Positions 17,705 through 27,200 of a stretch of 64,000 nucleotides of DNA are shown one piece after another. Position 1 is the first letter of the stretch. Every line of letters begins with the position of its first letter. A program made the translations under genes and the position numbers. Origin of the DNA: UBA668 sp039796575 (GTDB lineage: Bacteria; Actinomycetota; Acidimicrobiia; Acidimicrobiales; Ilumatobacteraceae); the NCBI GenBank assembly GCA_039796575.1, contig JBDKJP010000078.1, forward strand, positions 92,812 to 156,811. The letters are read 5' to 3'. The notes beneath the pieces are model-generated. The model did not search any database and was not told the origin of the DNA. It saw only the letters and a list, made by a program, of their open reading frames with translations.

Positions 17705-18640
17705 ATGTCGTGGGTGCCCGTGGTCGACCTCGCCGGATCCGATGCCGTGGAGGCGGTGGCCGACGCGTGCCGGCGCGTCGGGTTCCTCACCGTCGTGGGC
17801 CACGGCGTCCCGGAGACCGTGGTCGACGACGCATGGCGCACCGCCACGGCGTTCTTCGACCTGCCGCTCGAGCAGAAGATGCGCGTGGCCATGCCCCGGC
17901 CGGGCTACCCGTACGGCTACTCCCCGATCGCCGGCGAGACGCTCGCCGCGTCGCTCGGCCAGGAGAGCCATCCCGACCTGAAGCAGAGCTTCGCCATCGG
18001 CCCGGTCGATGCGCCGACGCACACGTTCGCCGACCCCGACGAGGAGTTCGCGTGGTCGGCGAACCTGTGGCCCGACGACCTGCCCGCGATGCGCCCCGCA
18101 TGGGAGGCGTACTACCGCGAGATGTCGGCGCTCGCGGCGCGTCTGCTGCGCGTGATGGCACTCGCGCTCGAACTGCCCGAGCACCACTTCGACCCGATGA
18201 TCGACCGGCACACGAGCGCGATGCGTGCCCTCGACTATCCGGCACGCGGCGACGTGCTCGACGGCCAGTTCGGCGCCAGCGCGCACACCGACTACGGCAC
18301 ACTCACGGTGCTACTCGCCGACACCACGCAACGCGGACTGCAGGTGCAGGGCCCCGACGGCGAGTGGCTCGACGCCACGCCGGTGCCGGGCTCGTTCGTG
18401 GTGAACCTCGGCGATGCGATGGCCCGCTGGACCAATGACCGGTGGCGCAGCACGATGCATCGCGTGGTGGTGCCGGCGCGGCGTCGGCAGTCGATCGCGT
18501 TCTTCCACAACGCGAACTGGGATGCCCTCATCGACTGCATCCCGAGCTGCCTCGAGCCCGGCGAGGTGCCACGGCACCCGCCCATCGAGGCAGGTCCGCA
18601 CCTGATGCAGAAGTTCCGAGCAACGGTGAACGGCTACTGA
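17705..18640 (+). CDS. 2-oxoglutarate/Fe(II) oxygenase, isopenicillin N synthase family
   Basis: 311 residues. The DIOX_N domain (VPVVDLAG... CRRVGFLTVVGHGVPETVVDDAW) precedes the double-stranded beta-helix with the iron triad HTD (SAHTDYGTLTVLL) and His in STMHRVVVP, plus Arg-x-Ser for 2-oxoglutarate (RRQSIAFF). Such enzymes oxidise small molecules; the substrate is unknown. ATG 17705 has TAACGT seven bases upstream and no ribosome-binding site. It is the only rightward gene between the divergent hydrolase operon and ahpC. Confidence 0.9.
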   Translation: MSWVPVVDLAGSDAVEAVADACRRVGFLTVVGHGVPETVVDDAWRTATAFFDLPLEQKMRVAMPRPGYPYGYSPIAGETLAASLGQESHPDLKQSFAIGPVDAPTHTFADPDEEFAWSANLWPDDLPAMRPAWEAYYREMSALAARLLRVMALALELPEHHFDPMIDRHTSAMRALDYPARGDVLDGQFGASAHTDYGTLTVLLADTTQRGLQVQGPDGEWLDATPVPGSFVVNLGDAMARWTNDRWRSTMHRVVVPARRRQSIAFFHNANWDALIDCIPSCLEPGEVPRHPPIEAGPHLMQKFRATVNGY

Positions 18641-18641
18641 A

Positions 18642-18733
18642 GTTCGATAGTCAACGTCAATCGTTCCGATCAGATCAACCGATTTGTTGTATCAATGATG
18701 TGCCCGTATGGTGATCGGCGTTCCCTATCGAAC
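18642..18733. promoter_or_regulatory. ahpC control region with candidate OxyR sites and sigma-70-type promoter
   Basis: This gap is clearly richer in A/T than its surroundings. A perfect 9-bp inverted repeat, GTTCGATAG (18642-18650) and CTATCGAAC (18725-18733), encloses repeated GAT/ATC half-motifs spaced roughly one helical turn, as LysR-type OxyR sites are (known E. coli half-site ATAG...CTAT). TTGTTG (18684-18689) and TATGGT (18707-18712) are 17 bases apart and form a good promoter. Since oxyR itself is just downstream of ahpF, OxyR control is likely but inferred. Confidence 0.55.
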
Positions 18734-18755
18734 CTCATCACAAGGAAGCACACCA

Positions 18756-19319
18756 ATGACGCTCGTCAACACCGAGATCCTGCCGTTCAGCGCCACCGCC
18801 TACCACCAGGGCCAGTTCGTCCCGGTCACCGACGCCGACCTGCGCGGCAAGTGGTCGGTGGTGTTCTTCTACCCGGCCGACTTCACCTTCGTGTGCCCCA
18901 CCGAGCTCGGTGACCTGGCCGACCACTACGCCGAACTGCAGTCCCGCGGTGTCGAGGTCTACTCGGTGAGCACCGACACGCACTTCGTGCACAAGGCGTG
19001 GCACGACGCCAGCGAGACCATCGCCAAGATCCAGTACCCGATGATCGGCGACCCGACCGGCACCATCACCAACAACTTCGGCGTGATGCGCGAGGGCCAG
19101 GGCCTGGCCGACCGCGCCACGTTCCTCATCGACCCGAACGGCGTCATCCAGGCCTACGAGGTCACCGCCGAGGGCATCGGCCGCAACGCCGAGGACCTCC
19201 TCCGCAAGGTGAAGGCCGCCCAGTACGTCGCCTCGCACCCCGGCGAGGTGTGCCCGGCCAAGTGGCAGGAGGGCGAGGACACCCTGGCCCCGTCGCTCGA
19301 CCTCGTCGGCAAGATCTGA
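18756..19319 (+). CDS. ahpC: Alkyl hydroperoxide reductase subunit C (2-Cys peroxiredoxin)
   Basis: Reduces hydrogen peroxide and organic peroxides in the cytoplasm. 187 residues, the standard length. The peroxidatic Cys is in DFTFVCPTELGD and the resolving Cys in GEVCPAKWQEG near the C terminus, which is the enteric AhpC1 type reduced by AhpF rather than the AhpD-dependent mycobacterial type. Start ATG 18756 (MTLVNTEILPFSA) has AAGGAAG upstream; the frame extends further upstream but without support. Two strong hairpins follow the stop codon. Confidence 0.96.
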   Translation: MTLVNTEILPFSATAYHQGQFVPVTDADLRGKWSVVFFYPADFTFVCPTELGDLADHYAELQSRGVEVYSVSTDTHFVHKAWHDASETIAKIQYPMIGDPTGTITNNFGVMREGQGLADRATFLIDPNGVIQAYEVTAEGIGRNAEDLLRKVKAAQYVASHPGEVCPAKWQEGEDTLAPSLDLVGKI

Positions 19320-19333
19320 CCCGTCCCCCATCG

Positions 19334-19379
19334 CGACGGCGCGGCCTGCACCTCCCCCCACCCGCAGGCCGCGCCGTCG
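19334..19379 (+). terminator. Strong hairpin after ahpC
   Basis: Perfect 16-bp arms CGACGGCGCGGCCTGC (19334-19349) and GCAGGCCGCGCCGTCG (19364-19379) around a 14-base loop, 14 bases after the ahpC stop. No T tract follows, so it may be an attenuator or an mRNA 3'-end stabiliser that lets ahpC be made in excess of ahpF. Confidence 0.75.
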
Positions 19380-19398
19380 AAGACCCCCCCCCTTCCCC

Positions 19399-19443
19399 GT
19401 TGGGTGCTTCCGTGCGCTCGAGGAGCGCACGAAAGCACCCAAC
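19399..19443 (+). terminator. Second long hairpin between ahpC and ahpF
   Basis: Arms of 21 bases (19399-19419 beginning GTTGGGTGCTTC, and 19423-19443 ending GAAAGCACCCAAC) with one mismatch and a 3-base loop GAG. It ends 23 bases before the ahpF start codon, so it could also influence translation or processing. A C tract precedes it. Confidence 0.75.
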
Positions 19444-19466
19444 TCGAGTCCCTCGAGGAAGCCGCC

Positions 19467-21062
19467 GTGCTCGACGCCAACCTGACCGCCCAACTGAAGA
19501 CCCACCTCGAACGCCTCGTCCACGACATCGAGCTCGTCGCCTCCCTCGACGACTCGCCGAAGTCGGCCCAGCTGCGCGAGCTCCTCGGTGAGATCGCTGC
19601 GCTGTCGGCCAAGATCTCCACCTCCTCCGACGGCAGCGACGCCCGCCGTCCCTCGTTCGAGATCCGCCGCACCGGAACCGACATCGCCGTGCGCTTCGCC
19701 GGCATCCCGCTCGGCCACGAGTTCACGTCGCTCGTCCTCGCCCTGCTGCACGTCGGCGGCCACCCGTCGAAGGCCACGCAGGACGTGATCGAGCAGGTGC
19801 AGTCGCTCGACGGCGACCTCCACTTCGAGACGTACTTCTCGCTCACCTGCCAGAACTGCCCCGACGTGGTGCAGGCCCTCAACCTGATGAGCGTCCTCAA
19901 CCCGCGCATCCGCCACACCTCCATCGACGGTGCCCTGTTCCAGAGCGAGGTCGACCGGCGCGAGGTGATGGCCGTCCCCACCGTGTTCCTCAACGGCGAG
20001 GTGTTCGGCCAGGGCCGGATGAGCCTGGAGCAGATCGTCGCCAAGCTCGACACCGGCGCCGCCGAGCGCGACGCCGCGAAGCTCAACGAGAAGGCGCCGT
20101 TCGACGTGCTCATCGTCGGCGGCGGGCCCGCCGGTGCGGCGGCCGCCATCTACGCCGCACGCAAGGGCGTGTGCACCGGCGTCGCCGCCGAACGCTTCGG
20201 CGGCCAGGTGCTCGACACGCTCGGCATCGAGAACCTCATCGCGGTGAAGCACACCGAAGGCCCGCAGTTGGCCAGCGCGCTCGAGCAGAACGTGCGCGAG
20301 CACGACGTCGACGTGATGAACCTGCAGCGCGCCGTGCAGATCACGCCCGCCACCGAGCCCGGCGGCCTCATCACGGTCACCATGGAGCACGGCGCCACGC
20401 TGCGCTCGCGCTCGGTGGTGCTCAGCACCGGCGCCCGCTGGCGGCAGATGAACGTGCCCGGCGAGGACCAGTACCGCAACAAGGGCGTGGCCTACTGCCC
20501 GCACTGCGACGGCCCGCTCTTCAAGGGCAAGCGCGTCGCCGTGGTCGGCGGCGGCAACTCCGGCGTCGAGGCGGCCATCGACCTCGCCGGCATCGTCAGC
20601 CACGTCACGTTGCTCGAGTTCGACGGTGCGCTGCGCGCCGACCAGGTGCTGCAGGACAAGCTCTTCAGCCTCCCCAACGTGACCGTGCACACCCGTGCGC
20701 TCACCACCGAGGTGCTCGGCGACGGCAGCAAGGTGACCGGCCTCGTGTACCGCGACCGCGACACCGACACCGAGCACACCGTGGAGCTCGAGGGCATCTT
20801 CGTGCAGATCGGCCTGCTGCCCAACACCGAGTGGCTGCAGGGCAGCATCGAGCTCTCGCCCCGCGGCGAGATCGTGGTCGACGACCGCGGCCAGACCTCG
20901 CTGCCCGGCGTGTTCGCCGCCGGCGACTGCACCACCGTGCCCTACAAGCAGATCGTCATCGCGATGGGCCAGGGCGCGACCGCCGGGCTCAGCGCCTTCG
21001 ACCACCTCATCCGCACGTCGGTGCCCACCGACGGTCCGGCCCTGGTCGGCGCGACTGCTTGA
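19467..21062 (+). CDS. ahpF: Alkyl hydroperoxide reductase subunit F
   Basis: NADH-dependent FAD disulfide reductase that recycles AhpC. 531 residues. The N-terminal domain is a double thioredoxin fold with the redox pair in TCQNCPD; after a linker comes the FAD motif VLIVGGGPAGAAAAIYAARKG, the active disulfide YCPHCDG, the NADH motif VAVVGGGNSGVEAAIDLAG, and the C-terminal FAD contact GVFAAGDCTTVPYKQ. GTG 19467 (MLDANLTAQLKTHLE) matches the known N terminus of AhpF and has GAGGAAG upstream; the frame is open further upstream only through the hairpin. Confidence 0.95.
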   Translation: MLDANLTAQLKTHLERLVHDIELVASLDDSPKSAQLRELLGEIAALSAKISTSSDGSDARRPSFEIRRTGTDIAVRFAGIPLGHEFTSLVLALLHVGGHPSKATQDVIEQVQSLDGDLHFETYFSLTCQNCPDVVQALNLMSVLNPRIRHTSIDGALFQSEVDRREVMAVPTVFLNGEVFGQGRMSLEQIVAKLDTGAAERDAAKLNEKAPFDVLIVGGGPAGAAAAIYAARKGVCTGVAAERFGGQVLDTLGIENLIAVKHTEGPQLASALEQNVREHDVDVMNLQRAVQITPATEPGGLITVTMEHGATLRSRSVVLSTGARWRQMNVPGEDQYRNKGVAYCPHCDGPLFKGKRVAVVGGGNSGVEAAIDLAGIVSHVTLLEFDGALRADQVLQDKLFSLPNVTVHTRALTTEVLGDGSKVTGLVYRDRDTDTEHTVELEGIFVQIGLLPNTEWLQGSIELSPRGEIVVDDRGQTSLPGVFAAGDCTTVPYKQIVIAMGQGATAGLSAFDHLIRTSVPTDGPALVGATA

Positions 21063-21087
21063 ATGACGGCGATGGACGGGGACCGCA

Positions 21088-21999
21088 GTGAATCTCAGTG
21101 ATCTCCGGTACCTCGTCGCCGTCGCCGACCACCGCCACTTCGGCCGCGCTGCCGAAGCGTGCTTCGTCAGCCAGCCCACGCTGAGCACCCAGATCAAGAA
21201 GCTGGAGAAGGAGCTCGGCGTCGAGCTGTTCGAACGCAACCCGCGCCAGGTGCTGCTCACGGCCGCGGGCGCCCGCGTGGTCGACCACGCCCGCCAGGCA
21301 CTCGCCGAGGCCGACGCCATCCGCGACGTCGCACGCCAGGCCCGCGACCCGGAGGCCGGCACGCTGCGCGTCGGCGTCTTCCCCACGCTCGCCCCGTATC
21401 TGCTGCCGCACATCGTGCCGTCGCTGCACGAACGCTTCCCGCAGCTCGAGCTGCTGCTCGTCGAGGAGAAGACCGAGGTGGTGGTCCAGCAGCTCCGCGA
21501 CGGCCAGCTCGACGTGGGCGTGCTCGCGCTGCCCATCGACGAACCGACGCTGCACGAGGAGCCGCTCTTCGAGGAGGACTTCGTGCTCGCGGTGCCCACG
21601 GATCATCCGCTCGCCGAGACCCGCACGACCATCGACCTCAGCGCGCTCGCCGGCGAGCAACTGCTGCTGCTCGAGGAGGGCCACTGCCTGCGCGCCCAGG
21701 CGTTGAGCGTCTGCCAGATGAACGGCGCAGGCGAACGGCGCGGCTTCCGTGCCACCAGCCTCGAGACGCTGCGCCAGATGGTGGCCGCCGGCGTGGGCAC
21801 CACGCTGCTGCCCGAGCTCGCCGTGCACGAGCCGGTGCCCCACTACGACGGCGTGCGCCTCGTGCGGTTCCGTTCGCCGGCGCCGAGCCGTCACATCGCG
21901 ATGTACTGGCGCACGACGAGCGCGTTCGACGGGTTCCTGCCGAAGGTGGCCGACGTGGTCCGCACCGCGGTGCGTCCGCTCCCCGTGCGCCTCGGCTGA
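21088..21999 (+). CDS. oxyR: Hydrogen-peroxide-sensing LysR regulator OxyR
   Basis: 303 residues. The winged helix at residues about 2-60 (MNLSDLRYLVAVADHRHFGRAAEACFVSQPTL in two parts) is followed by a LysR substrate domain that carries the OxyR redox cysteines in EEGHCLRAQALSVCQ, spaced as in E. coli Cys199 and Cys208. This identifies it as OxyR rather than a generic LysR. Start is GTG 21088, 25 bases after ahpF; it probably activates the ahpC promoter at 18684-18712. It is convergent with the GNAT gene, three bases apart. Confidence 0.94.
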   Translation: MNLSDLRYLVAVADHRHFGRAAEACFVSQPTLSTQIKKLEKELGVELFERNPRQVLLTAAGARVVDHARQALAEADAIRDVARQARDPEAGTLRVGVFPTLAPYLLPHIVPSLHERFPQLELLLVEEKTEVVVQQLRDGQLDVGVLALPIDEPTLHEEPLFEEDFVLAVPTDHPLAETRTTIDLSALAGEQLLLLEEGHCLRAQALSVCQMNGAGERRGFRATSLETLRQMVAAGVGTTLLPELAVHEPVPHYDGVRLVRFRSPAPSRHIAMYWRTTSAFDGFLPKVADVVRTAVRPLPVRLG

Positions 22000-22002
22000 C
22001 CG

Positions 22003-22824
22003 TCACCCCAGACCGGGGTGCACGACCTGCAGCATCGAGTGCACCATGTCGAGCGACGTCGCCATGAACACCGACGTGTCGTCGACGACGAAGCGACGAT
22101 CGAACAGCGCTGCGGTGAGCGGCCGACAGCCCGGCACGTACAGGTGCACGGACTCGACGCCGAGCAGGTGCGCCACCGCCGCGATGGCATCGACCGCGTC
22201 GTCGTCGGCGGCGAGGAGGTGCTCGATGCGGGCACCGTCGTCGAGCATCCGCACCGCGGCCACCGCCACTCGCCGGCCGTCGCGCTCGACCGCCAGCGTG
22301 CGCGATCCGGTGCGCCCGGCCCAGTAGCGGAACGACGCCGACCGGTCGGTGTGCGTGGCGACGAGCTCGTACTCGGCCGCCTGGTGCACGCTCACGTCGA
22401 ACGCCTCGCAGCCGAGCGCGGGACGCAACGCGGATCGGCGACCGTGCAGCGCCAGGAGCGGCCACCAGGCCACCATGCCGGCGCGGGTGTAGAGCGGGAG
22501 CGCCGCCGGGTCGTTGGACGCGAACGTGTACCGCGCCGAGGAACCGTCCATCACCGCGGCGAGCAGTGCCGACCCGACCCCGCGACCGTGGGCGTCGCGG
22601 TGCACGTACAGGTCGCTCAGCAGGCGGGCGTCGCCGACGTCGATGGCGCCGCCGAAGCCGAGCACGTCACCGTCGTCGACCGCGACCACCAGGTGGCCGT
22701 CGGCGATGAGGTAGCGGCAGTAGCCGGCGTCGGCGCCGGAGTCGTCGTGGGCCGGCCCGTTCGACCGGCGCGCCGCAGCGATGCCCTCGATGTGGGACTC
22801 GGTTGCTCGAACGACCTGCACCAC
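22003..22824 (-). CDS. GNAT-family N-acetyltransferase
   Basis: 273 residues. The N-terminal half is a GNAT domain: LVVAVDDGDVLGFGGAI, then the acetyl-CoA motif A LYVHRDAHGRGVGSALL (residues about 72-88) and a NDPAALPLYTRAGM motif B. The C-terminal half (about 140-273) looks like a second, degenerate GNAT domain (TLAVERDGRRVAVAAVRML). Acceptor unknown. GTG at 22824 or 22821; GGAGG lies just upstream. It diverges from tRNA-Gly. Confidence 0.85.
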   Translation of the reverse strand: MVQVVRATESHIEGIAAARRSNGPAHDDSGADAGYCRYLIADGHLVVAVDDGDVLGFGGAIDVGDARLLSDLYVHRDAHGRGVGSALLAAVMDGSSARYTFASNDPAALPLYTRAGMVAWWPLLALHGRRSALRPALGCEAFDVSVHQAAEYELVATHTDRSASFRYWAGRTGSRTLAVERDGRRVAVAAVRMLDDGARIEHLLAADDDAVDAIAAVAHLLGVESVHLYVPGCRPLTAALFDRRFVVDDTSVFMATSLDMVHSMLQVVHPGLG

Positions 22825-22880
22825 CGCACCTCCGCGAGCGAGTCAGCGTAGACCTGGGTTGGTAGCCTCGCTCACGTTCT

Positions 22881-23027
<147 letters not shown>

Positions 23028-23038
23028 CCACCTCGGGG

Positions 23039-23083
23039 CGTGGGCACGGAATGTTGCGCTGAGCGCAACATTCGCTGCCCACG
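23039..23083. terminator. Long hairpin before the esterase gene
   Basis: Arms CGTGGGCA and TGCCCACG, a 2x2 internal mismatch, then GAATGTTGCGC and GCGCAACATTC with loop TGA. It ends 30 bases before the esterase start. It could terminate the tRNA transcript or act as an operator near the esterase promoter. Confidence 0.5.
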
Positions 23084-23113
23084 GCGCCGCCCGCGCGTGC
23101 GTAGGGTCTCGGC

Positions 23114-23884
23114 ATGCTCCGTCGCTCCTTGCTCGTCGTCGCGCTCCTCGGGTTGGTCGCGTGCAGCGACACCGACGACGCCACGCCGACCGCGCCGACG
23201 ACCGATGCCACCGTCGTCACCGACAGCACCGCGGCCACCGGCGGCGACGTCACCCGCCACACGTTCACCACCGCCGACGGCACCGAGATCGAGTACGTGC
23301 TGTTGGTGCCCGAAGGCCGTGTGCCGGGCGAGCCGGGCAAGGTGCTGTTCGCGTTCCCGCCCGGCGGGCAGGACATCGATCTGGCCGAACGCATCGTCAC
23401 CGATCGGTACCGTGCGGCGGCGCTCGAGCGCGGCTACGTCGTCGTGTCACCCGCGGCGCCGTCGACCGGGTTGTTCTTCACCGACGCCTCGGCGGCGCTG
23501 GTACCCGAGCTGCTCGACGCGATCGCCACCGAGTACCCGCCCGACGACGGGCGGTTCGACCTGATGGGTGTCAGCAACGGCGGGCTGTCGGCGTTCGTCG
23601 CGGCCATCGCGATGCCCGAGCGGTTCCGGTCGCTGGTGGTGTTCCCCGGCAACTCGCCCGACGGCGGCGACGACCCCGCGCTCGCGAACCTGGACACGCT
23701 GGGCGTGGCGATGTTCGTGGGGGCGAACGACACCGGCTGGCTCGAGGACGCCCGCGCCACGAAGGCCACCCTGGAGGACCTGGGCATCACCGTGGAGCTG
23801 ACGGAAGTCTCAGGTGAGGGGCACATCATCGAGTCGCTGACCGGCGACGACCTGTTCGACGCCGTCGAGCGCGTCCGGACCTGA
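23114..23884 (+). CDS. Lipoprotein esterase of the alpha/beta hydrolase fold
   Basis: 256 residues. The lipoprotein signal MLRRSLLVVALLGLVAC ends in the lipobox LVAC, with Cys17 as the lipid site, followed by a Thr/Asp-rich linker. The catalytic domain has a GGQ oxyanion-type loop (FAFPPGGQDIDL), the nucleophile elbow MGVSNGGLSAF, and late acidic and His candidates in GANDTGW and GEGHIIES. It resembles polyhydroxybutyrate-depolymerase-like and feruloyl-esterase-like secreted enzymes. TAGGGT lies six bases before ATG 23114, so the mRNA is likely leaderless. Confidence 0.82.
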   Translation: MLRRSLLVVALLGLVACSDTDDATPTAPTTDATVVTDSTAATGGDVTRHTFTTADGTEIEYVLLVPEGRVPGEPGKVLFAFPPGGQDIDLAERIVTDRYRAAALERGYVVVSPAAPSTGLFFTDASAALVPELLDAIATEYPPDDGRFDLMGVSNGGLSAFVAAIAMPERFRSLVVFPGNSPDGGDDPALANLDTLGVAMFVGANDTGWLEDARATKATLEDLGITVELTEVSGEGHIIESLTGDDLFDAVERVRT

Positions 23885-24260
23885 GCCCGAGCGGTCGACG
23901 CGCGGCGCGAGGCACCCCACCTCACGTGGGCTTTCGTCGCATATACGACGAAGGTCGTAGGTCGGAGGTCCCGCCTGATCGCGAATGATGACTCATTTGT
24001 ACGACGAACGTCCTCATTCGAAATGTGCGATTGACGGAGGACGCGGATTGCAGTTGCCTAGGTCTGACGGACGAACTGGGGACGGGAGACCTCAGCCGTT
24101 CGTCACAGACGGGCATGGCGGGAACCAGAGCAGCACGCGGGTGACAGCGCACCGAGTGGTGTGTCACCACGCATCGTCCATGTGAGCGGGATTGCAGCCC
24201 CGCTCACATGGGCGGGCTCCTCCGTCGACGCGGTGCCCCCGACACGACGGGAAGGCAGCA
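23885..24260. other. 376-base gene-free region upstream of the IPT protein
   Basis: No convincing gene. It holds the dyad TTCGTCG-CATATA-CGACGAA (23933-23952), a further ACGACGAA copy at about 24001-24008, and a stretch that is A/T-richer than the rest (23985-24060). A perfect 13-bp hairpin, CCATGTGAGCGGG (24178-24190) and CCCGCTCACATGG (24199-24211), stands 50 bases before the ATG of the next gene. It most likely contains a regulated promoter and long leader. I recognise no known riboswitch class. Confidence 0.5.
24178..24211. promoter_or_regulatory. 13-bp inverted repeat in the leader of the IPT protein gene
   Basis: CCATGTGAGCGGG and CCCGCTCACATGG with an 8-base loop, perfectly paired. 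Position 50 bases upstream of the start codon suits either an operator or an mRNA leader structure. Confidence 0.5.
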
Positions 24261-27200
24261 ATGTTGAACAGGACGAACTCACGGGGAGGGCCGCGCCGAC
24301 GCGGCCTCCTCGTCACGATGGCGGTGGTGACCGCCGGTCTCCCGGCCATCGCGATGGCACCGGGCACGACCTCGGCCGCCGCAGGAGCCGGCACGGTGAG
24401 CGGGGAGATCGAACGCATCTTCCTCGACGCCCCGGGCGACGTGTACGCCGGTGGGCAGATCGTCATCGGCGGACAGAACATCATCATTCCGCGCAACCTG
24501 CTGCTCGACCTGCCAGCCAACCGGCTGACGCTCCAGCAGCTGTTCACCGAGGCACCGCCGGCGTGCCAGCTCACCCACGAGACCGGCCTCGCCAAGACCG
24601 ACTCGTGCAACCACACCGGCACCGGTGGCATCGCCACCATCTCGGCCAACCGCGTCGCCTCGGGTGACGTGATCGCCGGCGACGTGCTGGTGGAGAAGGG
24701 CCTCGACGCGGTCACCGGCAACGTGACCTACATCGACCACACCGACGGCTGGTTCCGCGTCAACGGCCGCGTCGGTGACCCGACGACCGGCGTCATGGTG
24801 CGCATCAACGACCCCGACTCGCGACACACCGTGCAGCAGGGTCTGGGCTGCGCGTCGGGCTCACCCAACTGCAGCCCCGACCCGCGCTTCACGCTCGACG
24901 GTGACAACTACACGAACGTGTTCACCTCCGGCTATCCGCTGTGCATCCCCAGCACCGTGCCGCGCCCGGCCAGCGCCGTGCTCCCCGGCATCGGCGCGAA
25001 CCCCGGTTCGAACGCCACCGGCAACGGCGACCGCTTCTGCCCCACCATCAACCGCTCGGGCCGCGTCGCGGTCGACTCGCGGTTGATGGCACCGATGCAG
25101 CTGGGCGACCCGATCACGGCCGAGGGCAACTTCGAGACCGTCAACGGCGTGCACTTCCTCTCGGCGCACTCCACCACCATCTCGTTCGGTCTGCAGACCT
25201 CCGGTGCCGCCGACCAGCCCGACTACATGTTCCTCGAGGAGGCGTTCATCGACGTCGCCGGCTTCCAGAACCAGCGCGCACGCGCGCTGTTCATCGGCTT
25301 CTCGACGAACCTGAACCCCGACGTGCTCGGCTGGTCCGTGCACTACGACCCCGAGGCCAACGAAGTCCACGAACTGCCGCTGGCCAGCTCCCGCGGTTGC
25401 GACAACGTGGGCGGCGGCTGCACCGGGTTCGGCACGGGCCTGTTCAAGATCAAGTACGACAGCGACTTCCTCGTCCAGCCGACCAGCCCGCGGCTCTCGC
25501 CCTGTGCGCAGATCAACGCCGATCCCCGCTTCGGCACCCCGGTGTGCCCCGGCGGCACGTCCGGCGCGAACGAGTTCGGCATCCTCAGCCCGGTGCCGCA
25601 CGAAATCCAGTTCCGCACCGGCAAGAAGGTCGCCGACGCCGCGGGCACGCTCAAGTCGATCGACATCCTCGGTTCGGAGTCGACCAACGGCCAGTACCTG
25701 TTCCCGTTCGGCGCCAACCTCGGTGGCATCAACTTCCCCGAGGCGCTCGAGTTCAACCTCGACCTCGCGAACCAGCCGTTCAGCTTCGAGGGCATCCCGT
25801 GGAACCTCGACCGTCGCGTCGGCCCCGGTGGCTGCCAGGCGATCGATCCCACCACCCACGTCGCGAAGTGCGAGTCCACGCCGCAGCCGCTGATCCCGTT
25901 CCCGTTGTCGGAGCAGGACCCGCGCCTCCTGGCGGGCGGGGCCATCGTGCCCGGCGGCGCAGTGCCGACGGTGCCGTACACCGACGCGGCCTACACCAGC
26001 CTGCCGCTGTCGAGCACGGCCGACCGCATCCTCAGCTACATCCCCAACGCTGCGGCCACGCGGTTCGCCGGCGACTCGTCGGTGCTCGCGTACCCGCCGC
26101 CCACACCCGTCGCGCAGGGCATCACGCCCACGCCGTTGCCCACCCAGAGCGGGCCCGCACTGCTGGGCATCGATCCGGCGAGCGGCGACGTCGGCACCAC
26201 GGTCCACCTCGGCGGCCTCGGCCTGTCGGCGGCGACCGGCGTGCAGGTGAACGGCACCACGGCGTTGTTCAACGTCATCAACGATGCGCGCATCGACATC
26301 ACCGTGCCGGCCGGCGCGACCAGCGGCCTCATCACGGTGCAGTTGCCCGGCGGTCCCCTCACGTCGCCGGTCACCTTCGCCGTGACCGTCGATCCGCTGG
26401 CCCCGACCCTCGCCTCGTTCAGCCCGCTCACGGGTGACGAGGGTTCGAGCGTCGTGCTCACGGGCACCAACTTCACGGGCTCCACCGCGGTGCTGTTCGG
26501 CACCACGCCGTCGCCCAGCTTCGCGGTGGGCGGCGCCGGCACCTCCATCACGGCCACGGTGCCCGTCGGCCTCGGTGCCGGTGCGGTGCCCATCCAGGTG
26601 GTCAACCCGCACGGCACGGTCACGGCCGTCGGCACGTTCGACGTCACCGTGCCGCCGCCCCCGCCGCCGATCGCCCCGACGGTCACCGCGCTCAGCCCCA
26701 CACACGGGCTGGTCGGCACGACCGTCACGATCACCGGCACCGGGTTCGGTGACGCCACGGCCGTGTCGTTCGGCGGCATCGCCCAGCCGACCTTCACCAT
26801 CGTGAACGCCACCACCATCACCGCCGCAGTGCCGACCGGCGCCCCGACCGGCGAAGTGGTGGTCACCAACCCGAACGGTGCCAGCACGGGCGGGCCGACG
26901 TTCACCGTCGACCTGCCGGTGCAGCCGGTGGCCGCCGTGACCTCGGCGCTCATCAACGCCACGCAGGGCGGTTCGGTGCAGTTGAACGGCACGCCGTCGA
27001 CGAATGCGCTCACGTTCTCGTGGGCACAGATCGGCACGCCCGCCGTCACCCTGCTCGGGGCGAACACGGCGACGCCCACGTTCACCATGCCGTCGCAGTT
27101 CGTGAACCTCACGTTCCGTCTGACCGTGACGAACGGTCCGCTGTCCTCGACCAAGGACGTGGTGGTGAAGGCCATTCCGGGCATCGTCACCGTCGCGGCC

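Noticed and set aside
23922..24185. Two small frames in the 376-base gap
   Set aside because: No start signals, no recognisable sequence, and they cross the hairpins.
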